From NCBI RefSeq assembly GCF_009925085.1, contig NZ_JAABNR010000010.1, forward strand, positions 1 to 64,000: a stretch of DNA of 64,000 nucleotides. Reading direction: 5' to 3'. Below, piece by piece: positions 36,421-43,974 of the stretch. The notes beneath the pieces were generated by a model. It saw only the letters and a program-made list of their open reading frames with translations, was not told the origin of the DNA and did no database searches. The DNA comes from Stagnihabitans tardus (lineage in GTDB: Bacteria; Pseudomonadota; Alphaproteobacteria; Rhodobacterales; Rhodobacteraceae). How positions within the stretch are numbered: the stretch's first letter is position 1; each line of letters opens with the position of its first letter. The translations under genes and the position numbers were made by a program.

Positions 36421-37182
36421 ATGCCCCGCAACATCGCCTTTCGTGCCTCGCGTGCGCCTGCGGCCCAGGAGGCTTTTGCGGCCCTGACCGCGCTGCATGG
36501 CCAAAGCCCGCTGACCGAGGCCGAGGTGATCGTGGCACTGGGTGGCGATGGGTTCATGCTTCAGACGTTGCATGAGGTCCAGGCCTCGGGGCTGCCGGTC
36601 TACGGGATGAATTGCGGCACGGTGGGCTTCCTGATGAACGCCTATAGCGTCGAGGCCTTGGCCGAAAGGCTGGAGGCGGCGCAGGAGGTCAGTCTGAACC
36701 CGCTGCACATGACGGCGGTGGATGAAGAGGGGCGGGTGACTGAAGCCCTTGCGATCAATGAGGTTTCGCTTCTGCGGATGGGAGCCCAGGCGGCCAAGCT
36801 GCGCATCCTGGTGGACGGGGTGGAACGCATGCCGGAGCTGGTTTGCGACGGCTGCCTTCTGGCCACGCCTGCGGGATCGACGGCCTATAACTATTCGGCC
36901 CATGGGCCCATTCTGCCCATCGGGGCCGATGTCCTGGCCCTGACCTCGGTCGCGGCCTTCCGCCCCCGGCGCTGGCGTGGCGCGCTGCTCCCGAAGTCCG
37001 CCGTGGTGCGGTTCGAGGTCATCGACCCCGGCAAACGCCCGGTTCGCGCCGATGCCGATACGATGCCGGTAACCCATGTCGTCTCTGTCGAGATCCGCTC
37101 GGCGCCGGAGACCTGTCACCGCATCCTCTTTGACCCGGGCCATGGGCTGGAGGAACGGCTGATCGTCGAGCAATTCGCATAA
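36421..37182 (+). CDS. nadK: NAD kinase
   Basis: Phosphorylates NAD to NADP with ATP or polyphosphate. 253 residues with the catalytic GGDG in [16 protein letters not shown] (about 39-54), [13 protein letters not shown], the substrate-binding NEVSLLR, and [25 protein letters not shown] precedes the ATG. The length fits the short alphaproteobacterial form. It is divergent from glyA. Confidence 0.93.
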   Translation: MPRNIAFRASRAPAAQEAFAALTALHGQSPLTEAEVIVALGGDGFMLQTLHEVQASGLPVYGMNCGTVGFLMNAYSVEALAERLEAAQEVSLNPLHMTAVDEEGRVTEALAINEVSLLRMGAQAAKLRILVDGVERMPELVCDGCLLATPAGSTAYNYSAHGPILPIGADVLALTSVAAFRPRRWRGALLPKSAVVRFEVIDPGKRPVRADADTMPVTHVVSVEIRSAPETCHRILFDPGHGLEERLIVEQFA

Positions 37183-37358
37183 GGCTTGACTTTGCGGCGA
37201 AAGGGCCCCATCTGCCGGGGGTCCGATGTCCGTGCCGCGTGAGCACTTGATCGACCCGGACACAGGTTCCCACCATCACGCAGGGGTGCCCACAAAGGCA
37301 CGGGTGTCAGGATGTTCTGGCGCCGAGGGCCTTTGGTCCTTTTGCGATGGTGTCACAA
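37183..37358. other. Leader region upstream of the DEAD-box helicase
   Basis: 176 bases between nadK and the helicase. It includes a TTGACT hexamer at 37186-37191, without a clear -10. No gene is supported. A long leader is common for cold-inducible helicases, but I see no specific motif. Confidence 0.35.
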
Positions 37359-38723
37359 ATGACCACTTTTGCCGAACTCGGGCTTTCGCCCAAACTGCTC
37401 AAGGCCCTCGAGGCCACCAATCTTTCCACGCCCACGCCGATCCAGGCCCAGGCGATCCCCCATATCATGAAGGGCGCCGACCTGATGGGCCTGGCCCAGA
37501 CCGGCACCGGCAAGACGGCGGCCTTCGGCCTGCCCTTGGCGCATCGCCTTCTGGACATCGGCCATCCCCCTGCGCCCAAACATGTCCGCGCCCTGATCCT
37601 GGCGCCGACGCGCGAACTCGTCTCCCAGATCTTCGACAACATCGCCTCCTTCACCAAGGGGACGGCGGTCAAGATCACCATGGTCGTGGGCGGCGCCTCG
37701 ATCTTCAAACAGGCCGAGCGGCTGAAGCGCGGGTCCGATGTGCTGGTGGCGACGCCGGGCCGTCTGATCGACCTCCTGGACCGCGGCGATGTGACGCTGG
37801 AATCCTGCGGCTACCTGGTCTTGGACGAGGCGGACCATATGTTGGACATGGGCTTCATCCATGCCCTGCGCAAGATTGCCAAGTTCATCCCGCAAAAGCG
37901 CCAGACCATGCTCTTCTCGGCCACCATGCCCGCTGACATCAGCGAGATCGCCGAGACCTATCTGCGCAACCCGGTCAAGGTCCAGGTCGCGCCTCCGGGC
38001 AAGCCTGCCGACAAGATCGTCCAGGCGGTGCATTACATCCCCAATGGCGACAAGGCCAAGCTGTTGGAAGAATACCTGAAGAAGCACCCGGGCGAGCAGG
38101 CCCTGGTCTTTGGCCGCACCAAGCATGGGTCGGAGAAGCTCTTCAAGCTCCTGGTCTCCTGGGGCTTCAAGGCGGGTTCCATCCATGGCAACAAGAGCCA
38201 GAACCAGCGCGACCGGACCTTGACCGAGTTCCGGGATGGCGCTTTGGACGTGCTGGTGGCCACCGATGTGGCGGCGCGGGGCATCGACATTCCGGGCGTG
38301 CGGCACGTCTATAACTTCGACATGCCGAATGTGCCGGAAAACTATGTCCACCGCATCGGCCGCACCGCGCGTGCGGGGGCCGAGGGCAATGCGACCTCGT
38401 TTGTCTCGCCCTCCGAGATGGGCGAATTGCAGGCCGTCGAGAAGCTGTTGAAGAAGACCATCGCGGTCGTGGGTGGGGCGCCCTGGTCGGCTGCGGCGGT
38501 GGCTGCGGCCCCGTCCAAGCCGGGCCAAGGCAAGGGCCGCCAGGGCAACCGCCCCTCCGACGCGCCGCGCCCGCAAGGCCAGGGCCGTCCGCAAGGCGCC
38601 AAGCCCGCCGCGCATTGGCAGGGCAAGCCCGGCGCCAAGCCCGCTGGTAGCGGCCCGCGTCCCGCAGCCAAGCCCGCCCGTCCGGCGGGTGGCGGCCAGG
38701 CCCCGCAACGCAAACCGAAGTGA
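37359..38723 (+). CDS. DEAD-box ATP-dependent RNA helicase (RhlE-like)
   Basis: 454 residues with the full helicase set: Q motif (FAELGLSPKLLKALEA...TPTPIQAQAIP), Walker A AQTGTGKTAAF, PTRELVSQ, TPGRLIDLL, DEAD as VLDEADHMLDMGF, SAT in LFSATMP, then domain 2 VFGRTKHGSEKL, TDVAARGIDIPGV and HRIGRTARAG. The C-terminal tail (about 380-454) is Lys/Pro/Ala/Gln-rich and probably binds RNA. The ATG at 37359 gives the family-typical MTTFAELGL; an ATG four codons earlier is possible. Likely roles are rRNA processing or mRNA turnover. Confidence 0.92.
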   Translation: MTTFAELGLSPKLLKALEATNLSTPTPIQAQAIPHIMKGADLMGLAQTGTGKTAAFGLPLAHRLLDIGHPPAPKHVRALILAPTRELVSQIFDNIASFTKGTAVKITMVVGGASIFKQAERLKRGSDVLVATPGRLIDLLDRGDVTLESCGYLVLDEADHMLDMGFIHALRKIAKFIPQKRQTMLFSATMPADISEIAETYLRNPVKVQVAPPGKPADKIVQAVHYIPNGDKAKLLEEYLKKHPGEQALVFGRTKHGSEKLFKLLVSWGFKAGSIHGNKSQNQRDRTLTEFRDGALDVLVATDVAARGIDIPGVRHVYNFDMPNVPENYVHRIGRTARAGAEGNATSFVSPSEMGELQAVEKLLKKTIAVVGGAPWSAAAVAAAPSKPGQGKGRQGNRPSDAPRPQGQGRPQGAKPAAHWQGKPGAKPAGSGPRPAAKPARPAGGGQAPQRKPK

Positions 38724-38728
38724 TGCAA

Positions 38729-38753
38729 GGGGCGGTCGCAAGACCGCCCTTTT
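38729..38753 (+). terminator. Rho-independent terminator of the helicase gene
   Basis: GGGCGGTC-GCAA-GACCGCCC followed by TTTTC, a stable GNRA-type tetraloop hairpin six bases after the stop. Confidence 0.88.
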
Positions 38754-38762
38754 CGCAAGACC

Positions 38763-39215
38763 TCAGCTCATCCCCTGTTCCAGGTTCAGCTTCATCGTCA
38801 AAAGCACCTCTTGCAGCGAAAGCGTCTCGCGCAAGAGCCTCTTGGCCTCGTTCGGCGAGATCTTCCCGTCCTCGATGGCGATGTTGTATTCCGCCATCAG
38901 CTGGGCGAAGCGCTGGGCCAGGGTCACGACGTCATGGTTCACCCCGCCCGAGGTCGCGTTGCGCTTTTCCGGGCTGTAGGACAGCGTGATGCCGCGCAGA
39001 TCGGCCAGGGCGGCCGTGACATGGGGAAAGCGCGCCGCCGCTTCCAGTTGCGCCACGACATCGACCGGCATGAAGCGGTCGCCGTGTTCGTCCTGGTCCG
39101 AGTAATAGCGCCCGAGCGTCGCCTTGGACTTGCCGGTCAGGGCGCAGGCGGCCTCGATGCCGACATCCTTGACCAAAGCCTCGGCGTGTTTCTTCAGATA
39201 ACCTTCGACCGACAT
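38763..39215 (-). CDS. CII-like (phage_CP76-type) DNA-binding protein
   Basis: 150 residues, MSVEGYLKKHAEALVKDVGIEAACALTGKSKATLGRYYSD... The helix-turn-helix-like stretch (about 17-38) and RFMPVDVVAQLEAAARFPHVTAALADLRG resemble the phage regulatory CII-like family (Phage_CP76). No other phage gene is near, so it may be a domesticated regulator. A good promoter (ATGACA-17-TAATGG) lies upstream, and the palindrome GCGGGAAATTCCCGC sits at the expected transcription start, consistent with autorepression. Confidence 0.65.
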   Translation of the reverse strand: MSVEGYLKKHAEALVKDVGIEAACALTGKSKATLGRYYSDQDEHGDRFMPVDVVAQLEAAARFPHVTAALADLRGITLSYSPEKRNATSGGVNHDVVTLAQRFAQLMAEYNIAIEDGKISPNEAKRLLRETLSLQEVLLTMKLNLEQGMS

Positions 39216-39232
39216 GTGCTGAACCCTGAGGC

Positions 39233-39247
39233 GCGGGAAATTCCCGC
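39233..39247. promoter_or_regulatory. Palindrome at the transcription start of the CII-like gene
   Basis: GCGGGAA-A-TTCCCGC, located directly downstream of the predicted -10 box. Candidate operator. Confidence 0.55.
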
Positions 39248-39255
39248 AACTTTTC

Positions 39256-39284
39256 CCATTAATCAGGAACTAAAGGTTTGTCAT
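39256..39284 (-). promoter_or_regulatory. Predicted promoter of the CII-like gene
   Basis: Minus-strand ATGACA (39284-39279), 17-base spacer, TAATGG (39261-39256). The expected start near 39249 abuts the 15-bp palindrome. Confidence 0.5.
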
Positions 39285-39321
39285 GCATAAAGGTGGCCCG
39301 ATGTTCGGGATTGTGCGAGTG

Positions 39322-39402
39322 ACCGGTGCAAACCGGTAATGGGTGGGGGTCCGCCGGGGCCTATGTCTCGCAAACCGGGGATTTGGCGGACCCGTCCCCA
39401 CC
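39322..39402 (+). ncRNA. Structured leader of tdk (unknown class)
   Basis: Two hairpins precede tdk. The first is ACCGGT-GCAA-ACCGGT (39322-39337), closed by a GCAA tetraloop. The second is long-range: GGTGGGG (39342-39348) with CCCCACC (39396-39402) and GTCCGCC (39349-39355) with GGCGGAC (39385-39391), with a four-base bulge and a 29-base internal loop. I cannot match it to a known riboswitch or small RNA. It could be a 5'-leader element or an independent RNA. Confidence 0.45.
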
Positions 39403-39437
39403 TTGCCTTGGGCCGTGGCTTTCGGCTAAAGGGCGCC

Positions 39438-40016
39438 ATGGCCAAGCTCTATTTCCACTACTCCACCATGAATGCGGGCAAGTCGACGCTGCTACTGCAG
39501 GCGTCGCACAATTACCGCGAGGGGGGGATGGTGACCTATCTCATCACCGCCCGTTTCGACAACCGCGCCGGAGAGGGGCGGATCGCCAGCCGCATCGGCA
39601 TCGGCGAGGAGGCCGATACGTTCGAACCGGGCGAGGACCTTTTCGCGAAGATCGCGGCGCGGCTGGCCCAGGGCCGCGTCGATTGCATCTTCCTAGACGA
39701 GGCGCAGTTCCTGTCGAAAGAGCAGGTCTGGCAACTGGCCCGGGCCGTCGATGACCTGGGCGTGCCGGTGATGTGCTATGGCCTCCGGGTCGATTTCCAG
39801 GGCAACCTCTTCCCCGGCTCGGCGGCTTTGCTGGCCTGGGCCGACGAGATGCGCGAGGTCCGCACGATCTGCCATTGCGGCAAGAAGGCCACGATGGTCA
39901 TCCGGCGCGGCCCGGATGGGCGGGCGCTGAAGGAGGGCGACCAGGTGCAGATCGGCGGGAACGAGACCTATGTCAGCCTCTGCCGCCGCCACTGGCGCGA
40001 GGCCGTGGGCGACTGA
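39438..40016 (+). CDS. tdk: Thymidine kinase
   Basis: Type II thymidine kinase of the salvage pathway. 192 residues: P-loop STMNAGKSTLLL, the lid and DEAQFL motif (IFLDEAQFL) with the catalytic Glu, YGLRVDFQGNLFPGS, and a zinc site made by ICHCGKK plus YVSLCRRHW. The ATG at 39438 yields the family start MAKLYFHYS. A structured leader of about 100 bases precedes it. Confidence 0.95.
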   Translation: MAKLYFHYSTMNAGKSTLLLQASHNYREGGMVTYLITARFDNRAGEGRIASRIGIGEEADTFEPGEDLFAKIAARLAQGRVDCIFLDEAQFLSKEQVWQLARAVDDLGVPVMCYGLRVDFQGNLFPGSAALLAWADEMREVRTICHCGKKATMVIRRGPDGRALKEGDQVQIGGNETYVSLCRRHWREAVGD

Positions 40017-40018
40017 TC

Positions 40019-40081
40019 TCTTTCATACTGGATCAAATATCCGGGGGGGGGGGCCCGAAGGGCGGGGGGCAGCGCCCCCCT
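40019..40081 (-). repeat. Intergenic element family 2, copy g
   Basis: On the minus strand: GGGGGGC-GCT-GCCCCCC-type hairpin, a G-rich linker, CCGGATATTTGATCC and AGTATGAAA. It lies 13 bases 3' of the minus-strand FAD oxidoreductase gene. Confidence 0.7.
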
Positions 40082-40093
40082 CGACCGTGACCC

Positions 40094-41332
40094 CTAGAAC
40101 CGGTCCGCCCGGCAGGCGCTGATATCCCGCCCGGGCTCGCGCCCCATCACCAGGTCGGTCACGATCTGCGCCGTCACCGGGGCCAGCGTCAGGCCGATAT
40201 GGCCATGGCCAAAGGCATGGATCACCTCTCCCCCCGCCCGGCTGGGCCCGATCACCGGCACCGAATCGGGGATCGAGGGCCGGAAGCCCATCCAGGTCCG
40301 GTCCGGCTCGCCCAGATGCGGAAAGACCGACCGGGCGCCCTCCAAGAGCCGCGCGATGCGGTGCGCCGAGGGCGGCGCGGTCAGCCCCCCAAGCTCCACC
40401 GTCCCCGCCACCCGCAAGCGCCCCGTCATGGGGCAAAGGTAAAAGCCGCGCGCCGTCGGGCAGCAGGGCCGGTTCAACAGTGGCCGGTCCATGTCGAATT
40501 CGACGTGATAGCCGCGCTCGGTGTCCAGGGGCACCTTGTCGCCCGCCATCCGGGCCAGGTCGCGCGAATGCGCCCCTGCCGCCAGGATCACCCTCTTGGC
40601 ATGAAGCTTGAACGCCTCCCCCTCCAGAAGGATGCCGTCGAATTGCCGGGTCAGGCGGTCGACCCGCCCGGTCAGGAGCCCGGCATATTGCAGCGCCGCC
40701 TGGGCCAGCCGCGTGACCATGGCACCCGGGTCCGAGAGAAACACCGCGTTGGGGAAATAGGCCGCCCCCGCCATGCCCTGCAACCCCGGCTCCAGCTGCG
40801 CAAGCCCCCGGTCGTCGATCAGCTCGACCTCGACCCCCAATGACCGGCGGAAGTCCATATCGGCCTCGGCGCCCTTCAAGGCGCGCTCGGTCTCATAGAG
40901 ATAAAGGCAGCCCTCGGCCCGCATCAGGTCCAGGCCGCCGATCCTTGCGGCAAGGTCGGTCCAGAGGTCCTTTGCGCCCTCCAAAAGCCCCGCAATCGCC
41001 ATGGCATTGCGCAGCGCGGGCCCCGGCAGGCTTTGGCGCGCGAACCGCAAGAGCCAGGGCGCCAGGGCCCCCAGCGCGCCGGGCCGGATGGCCAGAGGCG
41101 AGTTGCGGTTGAACAAGAGCGAGGGCAGCGACTTCAGCACATCCGGGCTGCCCACCGGCATCACCGCGTAATCGGCAATCGTCCCGGCATTGCCATAGCT
41201 CGCCCCCGAACCCGGAGGCTCGGGGTCGATCAGCACGACCTCCAGCCCCTCGGCACAAAGCGCCTCGGCAATGGCGAGCCCCACGACCCCCGCGCCCACC
41301 ACGGCGATTTCGGTAGAGATGTGCTGAACCAT
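40094..41332 (-). CDS. DadA-like FAD-dependent amino-acid oxidoreductase
   Basis: 412 residues of the DAO/DadA family: FAD-binding VAVVGAGVVGLAIAEAL-like start (IAVVGAGVVGLAIAEALCAEG), GASYGNAGTIA, and the C-terminal GFRPSIPDSVPVIGPS...HAFGHGHIGLTLAP. Family members oxidise D-amino acids, glycine, sarcosine or gamma-glutamyl amines (PuuB). It lies last in the minus-strand cluster with an Fe-alcohol dehydrogenase, an aldehyde dehydrogenase and a glutamine-synthetase-like ligase, 45 bases after the Fe-ADH. Confidence 0.87.
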   Translation of the reverse strand: MVQHISTEIAVVGAGVVGLAIAEALCAEGLEVVLIDPEPPGSGASYGNAGTIADYAVMPVGSPDVLKSLPSLLFNRNSPLAIRPGALGALAPWLLRFARQSLPGPALRNAMAIAGLLEGAKDLWTDLAARIGGLDLMRAEGCLYLYETERALKGAEADMDFRRSLGVEVELIDDRGLAQLEPGLQGMAGAAYFPNAVFLSDPGAMVTRLAQAALQYAGLLTGRVDRLTRQFDGILLEGEAFKLHAKRVILAAGAHSRDLARMAGDKVPLDTERGYHVEFDMDRPLLNRPCCPTARGFYLCPMTGRLRVAGTVELGGLTAPPSAHRIARLLEGARSVFPHLGEPDRTWMGFRPSIPDSVPVIGPSRAGGEVIHAFGHGHIGLTLAPVTAQIVTDLVMGREPGRDISACRADRF

Positions 41333-41377
41333 TTGCGTCTCCCGGGCCGAGGGGCGATCCCCCCGGCCCGTCAGAGG

Positions 41378-42535
41378 TTACATGCAGGCCTCGAAGAGCG
41401 CACGGGTGTTTTCCGCCGTCATCACCACCGGGTTACCGCCGCAGGACGGGTCCTCCAGCGCGAATTCGGTGAGCTGGTCGAGGTCCTCGCTCTTGACGCC
41501 AAGGGCGGTGAGGTTCGCCGGGATGCCGAGCTTCGCCCGCAGCTCCATGACGGCTTGCTTGAAGCCGTCGAAGCCCTTGAAGCCCAGGTAGGCGGCGGCG
41601 GCGGCGATCCGGTCCTCGATCACCGCCCGGTTGAAGTCCAGGACCATGGGCATGACGACCGCGTTGGTCGTGCCGTGGTGGGTGTTGTAAAGCGCGCCGA
41701 TCGGGTGGGAGAGGCTGTGGATCGCGCCGAGCCCCTTCTGGAAGGCCACGGCGCCCATGGCGGCAGCGCTCATCATATGCGCGCGGGCATCCAGGTCATT
41801 CGGGTTGTCATACACCTTCGGCAGGTTTTCGAAGACCAGCCGCATGCCCTCCAGCGCGATGCCCTGGGACATCGGGTGGTAGAAGGGGCTGCTGTAAGCC
41901 TCCAGGCAATGGGCCAGGGCGTCCATCCCCGTGCCAGCGGTGATGAAACGCGGCATGCCGACGGTCAGGGCCGGGTCGCAGATCGTGACCTTGGGCATCA
42001 GGGCCGGGTGGAAGATGATCTTCTTCTTGTGCGTCGCCGCATTGGTCAAAACCCCCGCACGGCCCACTTCGGACCCCGTCCCCGCCGTGGTCGGCACCGC
42101 GATGATCGGCGCGATCTTCGAGGCATCGGCGCGGGTATACCAGTCGTCGACATCCTCCAGGTCCCAGACGCTCAGGTCCTTCCGCTGATGCGCCATCAGG
42201 GCGATCATCTTCCCAAGGTCCAGCCCCGAGCCGCCGCCAAAGGCCACGACGCCGTCATGACCTCCGGCCAGGTAGACAGCGATGCCGTCTTCCATGTTCT
42301 TCTCGTTCGGGTTCGGATCGACCTCGGAGAAGACCGCGCGGCCAAGGCCCGCCTTTTCCAGCACGTCCAGCGCCTGGGTGGTGATCGGCAAGGAGGCCAG
42401 GGCCTTGTCGGTCACCAAAAGCGGCTTCTTGATCCCCACCGAGAGGCAATGTTCGGCCAGTTCGGCAATCCGGCCCACGCCGAATTTGATCGCGGTCGGG
42501 TAGTTCCAATTCCGGTTCGGAACGTTGTGCGTCAT
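41378..42535 (-). CDS. Iron-containing alcohol dehydrogenase
   Basis: 385-residue group III (Fe-type) alcohol dehydrogenase. NAD-binding VVAFGGGSGLDLGK, VPTTAGTGSEVG, and the metal site from GTGMDALAHCLEAYSS and KGLGAIHSLSHPIGALYNTHHG (Asp and three His) are present. It would oxidise a primary alcohol to an aldehyde. Three bases separate it from the upstream aldehyde dehydrogenase, so the pair should work as alcohol to aldehyde to acid. Confidence 0.9.
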   Translation of the reverse strand: MTHNVPNRNWNYPTAIKFGVGRIAELAEHCLSVGIKKPLLVTDKALASLPITTQALDVLEKAGLGRAVFSEVDPNPNEKNMEDGIAVYLAGGHDGVVAFGGGSGLDLGKMIALMAHQRKDLSVWDLEDVDDWYTRADASKIAPIIAVPTTAGTGSEVGRAGVLTNAATHKKKIIFHPALMPKVTICDPALTVGMPRFITAGTGMDALAHCLEAYSSPFYHPMSQGIALEGMRLVFENLPKVYDNPNDLDARAHMMSAAAMGAVAFQKGLGAIHSLSHPIGALYNTHHGTTNAVVMPMVLDFNRAVIEDRIAAAAAYLGFKGFDGFKQAVMELRAKLGIPANLTALGVKSEDLDQLTEFALEDPSCGGNPVVMTAENTRALFEACM

Positions 42536-42538
42536 GTC

Positions 42539-43906
42539 TCAGACCTTCTTCAGATGATAGGATTTCGGCCGGGTGACCGACATATAGCCGAGGTAGGACA
42601 GCGAGCCCCCCCGCCCGGTGTCCTTGCAGCCCGTCCAGCACAGCGCCGGGTCGAGGTAATCGGCGCGGTTCATGAAGACCGTGCCGGTCTCGATCTGCGC
42701 GCCGATCTGGGCGGCGGTGTCATAGTCTTCGGTCCAGATGGAGGCGGTCAGGCCATAGGGCGAGTCGTTCATCAGCGCGAGCGCTTCTTCGTCCGACTTG
42801 ACCTTCATGATGCCGACCACGGGCCCAAAGGTCTCTTCCGTCATGACCTTCATGGAATGGTCCACGTTGACCAGGACCTGCGGCATGACATAGGCGCCGC
42901 CGTCCATCGGGAAGTCCTTCGGATCGATCAGGGCCTTGGCGCCCTTGGCGAGCGCATCGGCCACATGATCGCGCACCACGGCGGCGAAGCGGACATTGGC
43001 CATCGGGCCCAGGGTCGTGCCCTCGTCAAAGGGATTGCCCAGCGTCAGGGCCTTGGCCCAGGCGGCGGCCTTTTCGACGAAGGCGTCGTAGAGGCTCTCA
43101 TGGACATAGATCCGCTCGATCCCGCAGCAGCACTGGCCCGCGTTGAACATCGCGCCATCCATCAGCGTATCGACCGCCGCATCGAGGTTGGCATCGGCGC
43201 GGACATAGCCCGGGTCCTTGCCGCCGAGCTCCAGCCCGAGGGGCGTGAAGGTCCCCGCCGCTGCGCGCTCGATGGCCTGGCCGCCCGCGACAGAGCCCGT
43301 GAAGTTCACGAAGTTGAAGCTTCGCGCCTTGATCAGCGCCTCGGTCGTCGCATGGTCGAGGACCACGTTCTGGAAGACATCCTCCGGCACGCCCGCCGCA
43401 TGGAAGGCCTCGGCGAGGCGCTCGCCCGCCAGCAAGGTCTGCGAGGCATGCTTCAGCACGACCGTATTCCCGGCAATCAGCGCCGGAACGATGGTGTTGA
43501 TCGCGGTCAGGTAGGCATAGTTCCAGGGCGCGATGACGAAGACGACGCCCAGAGCCTCGCGCGCGATATAGCGGCGGAAGGAGGCCGAATCCTCGATGAC
43601 CTTCGGCGCCAGGGTCTCGGCGGCGATCTCGGCCATATAGTTGGTGCGAGCATTCACGCCGCCGAACTCGTTATAGCGGGTCGGGCGGCCCATCTGCCAG
43701 GCGGCTTCCTCGACGATCTGGGCCTTTTTCTCGTTCAGCTTGGCGATGCCCGCCCGCACCAGGGCGATGCGCTCGGCCAGGGGACGCGAGGCCCAGGCCT
43801 TCTGCGCCGCGCGGGCCCGGGTGGCAGCGGCAAAGGCGGCGTCCTGGGACAACGGCTGCCGCTCGGCATAGACCCGGCCATCGACCGGGGAAATCAGTTG
43901 GATCAT
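42539..43906 (-). CDS. NAD(P)-dependent aldehyde dehydrogenase
   Basis: 455-residue class I-type aldehyde dehydrogenase. VFVIAPWNYAYLTAINTIVPALIAGNTVVLKHA, FTGSVAGGQAI, catalytic Glu in LELGGKDPGYV, catalytic Cys in FNAGQCCCGIERIYVHE, and EETFGPVVGIM are all present. Two ATG codons lie in tandem; the second (43906) is at better distance from GAGG. The upstream gap to the GS-like gene is occupied by an inverted repeat pair. Confidence 0.9.
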   Translation of the reverse strand: MIQLISPVDGRVYAERQPLSQDAAFAAATRARAAQKAWASRPLAERIALVRAGIAKLNEKKAQIVEEAAWQMGRPTRYNEFGGVNARTNYMAEIAAETLAPKVIEDSASFRRYIAREALGVVFVIAPWNYAYLTAINTIVPALIAGNTVVLKHASQTLLAGERLAEAFHAAGVPEDVFQNVVLDHATTEALIKARSFNFVNFTGSVAGGQAIERAAAGTFTPLGLELGGKDPGYVRADANLDAAVDTLMDGAMFNAGQCCCGIERIYVHESLYDAFVEKAAAWAKALTLGNPFDEGTTLGPMANVRFAAVVRDHVADALAKGAKALIDPKDFPMDGGAYVMPQVLVNVDHSMKVMTEETFGPVVGIMKVKSDEEALALMNDSPYGLTASIWTEDYDTAAQIGAQIETGTVFMNRADYLDPALCWTGCKDTGRGGSLSYLGYMSVTRPKSYHLKKV

Positions 43907-43911
43907 CATAC

Positions 43912-43973
43912 ACCTCGTAGGGCGGGGTTCACCCCGCCGTTCGGCGAAAGGCGGGGTGAACCCCGCCCTCCGC
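43912..43973 (-). repeat. Inverted pair of GGCGGGGTTCACCCCGCC-type elements
   Basis: GGCGGGGTTCACCCCGCC and its inverted partner GGCGGGGTGAACCCCGCC flank a short spacer (GTTCGGCGAAA), and each arm is itself palindromic. On the minus strand the last arm continues into CTACG, as in family 1. It lies in the gap between the GS-like gene and the aldehyde dehydrogenase gene. Confidence 0.7.
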
Positions 43974-43974
43974 A

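Noticed and set aside
39301-39402. Possible tRNA, 4.5S RNA or cobalamin riboswitch before tdk
   Set aside because: No cloverleaf with CCA-side pairing, no GGAAGGAAGCAGCC-type SRP motif and no B12 box. It is kept only as an unassigned structured leader.
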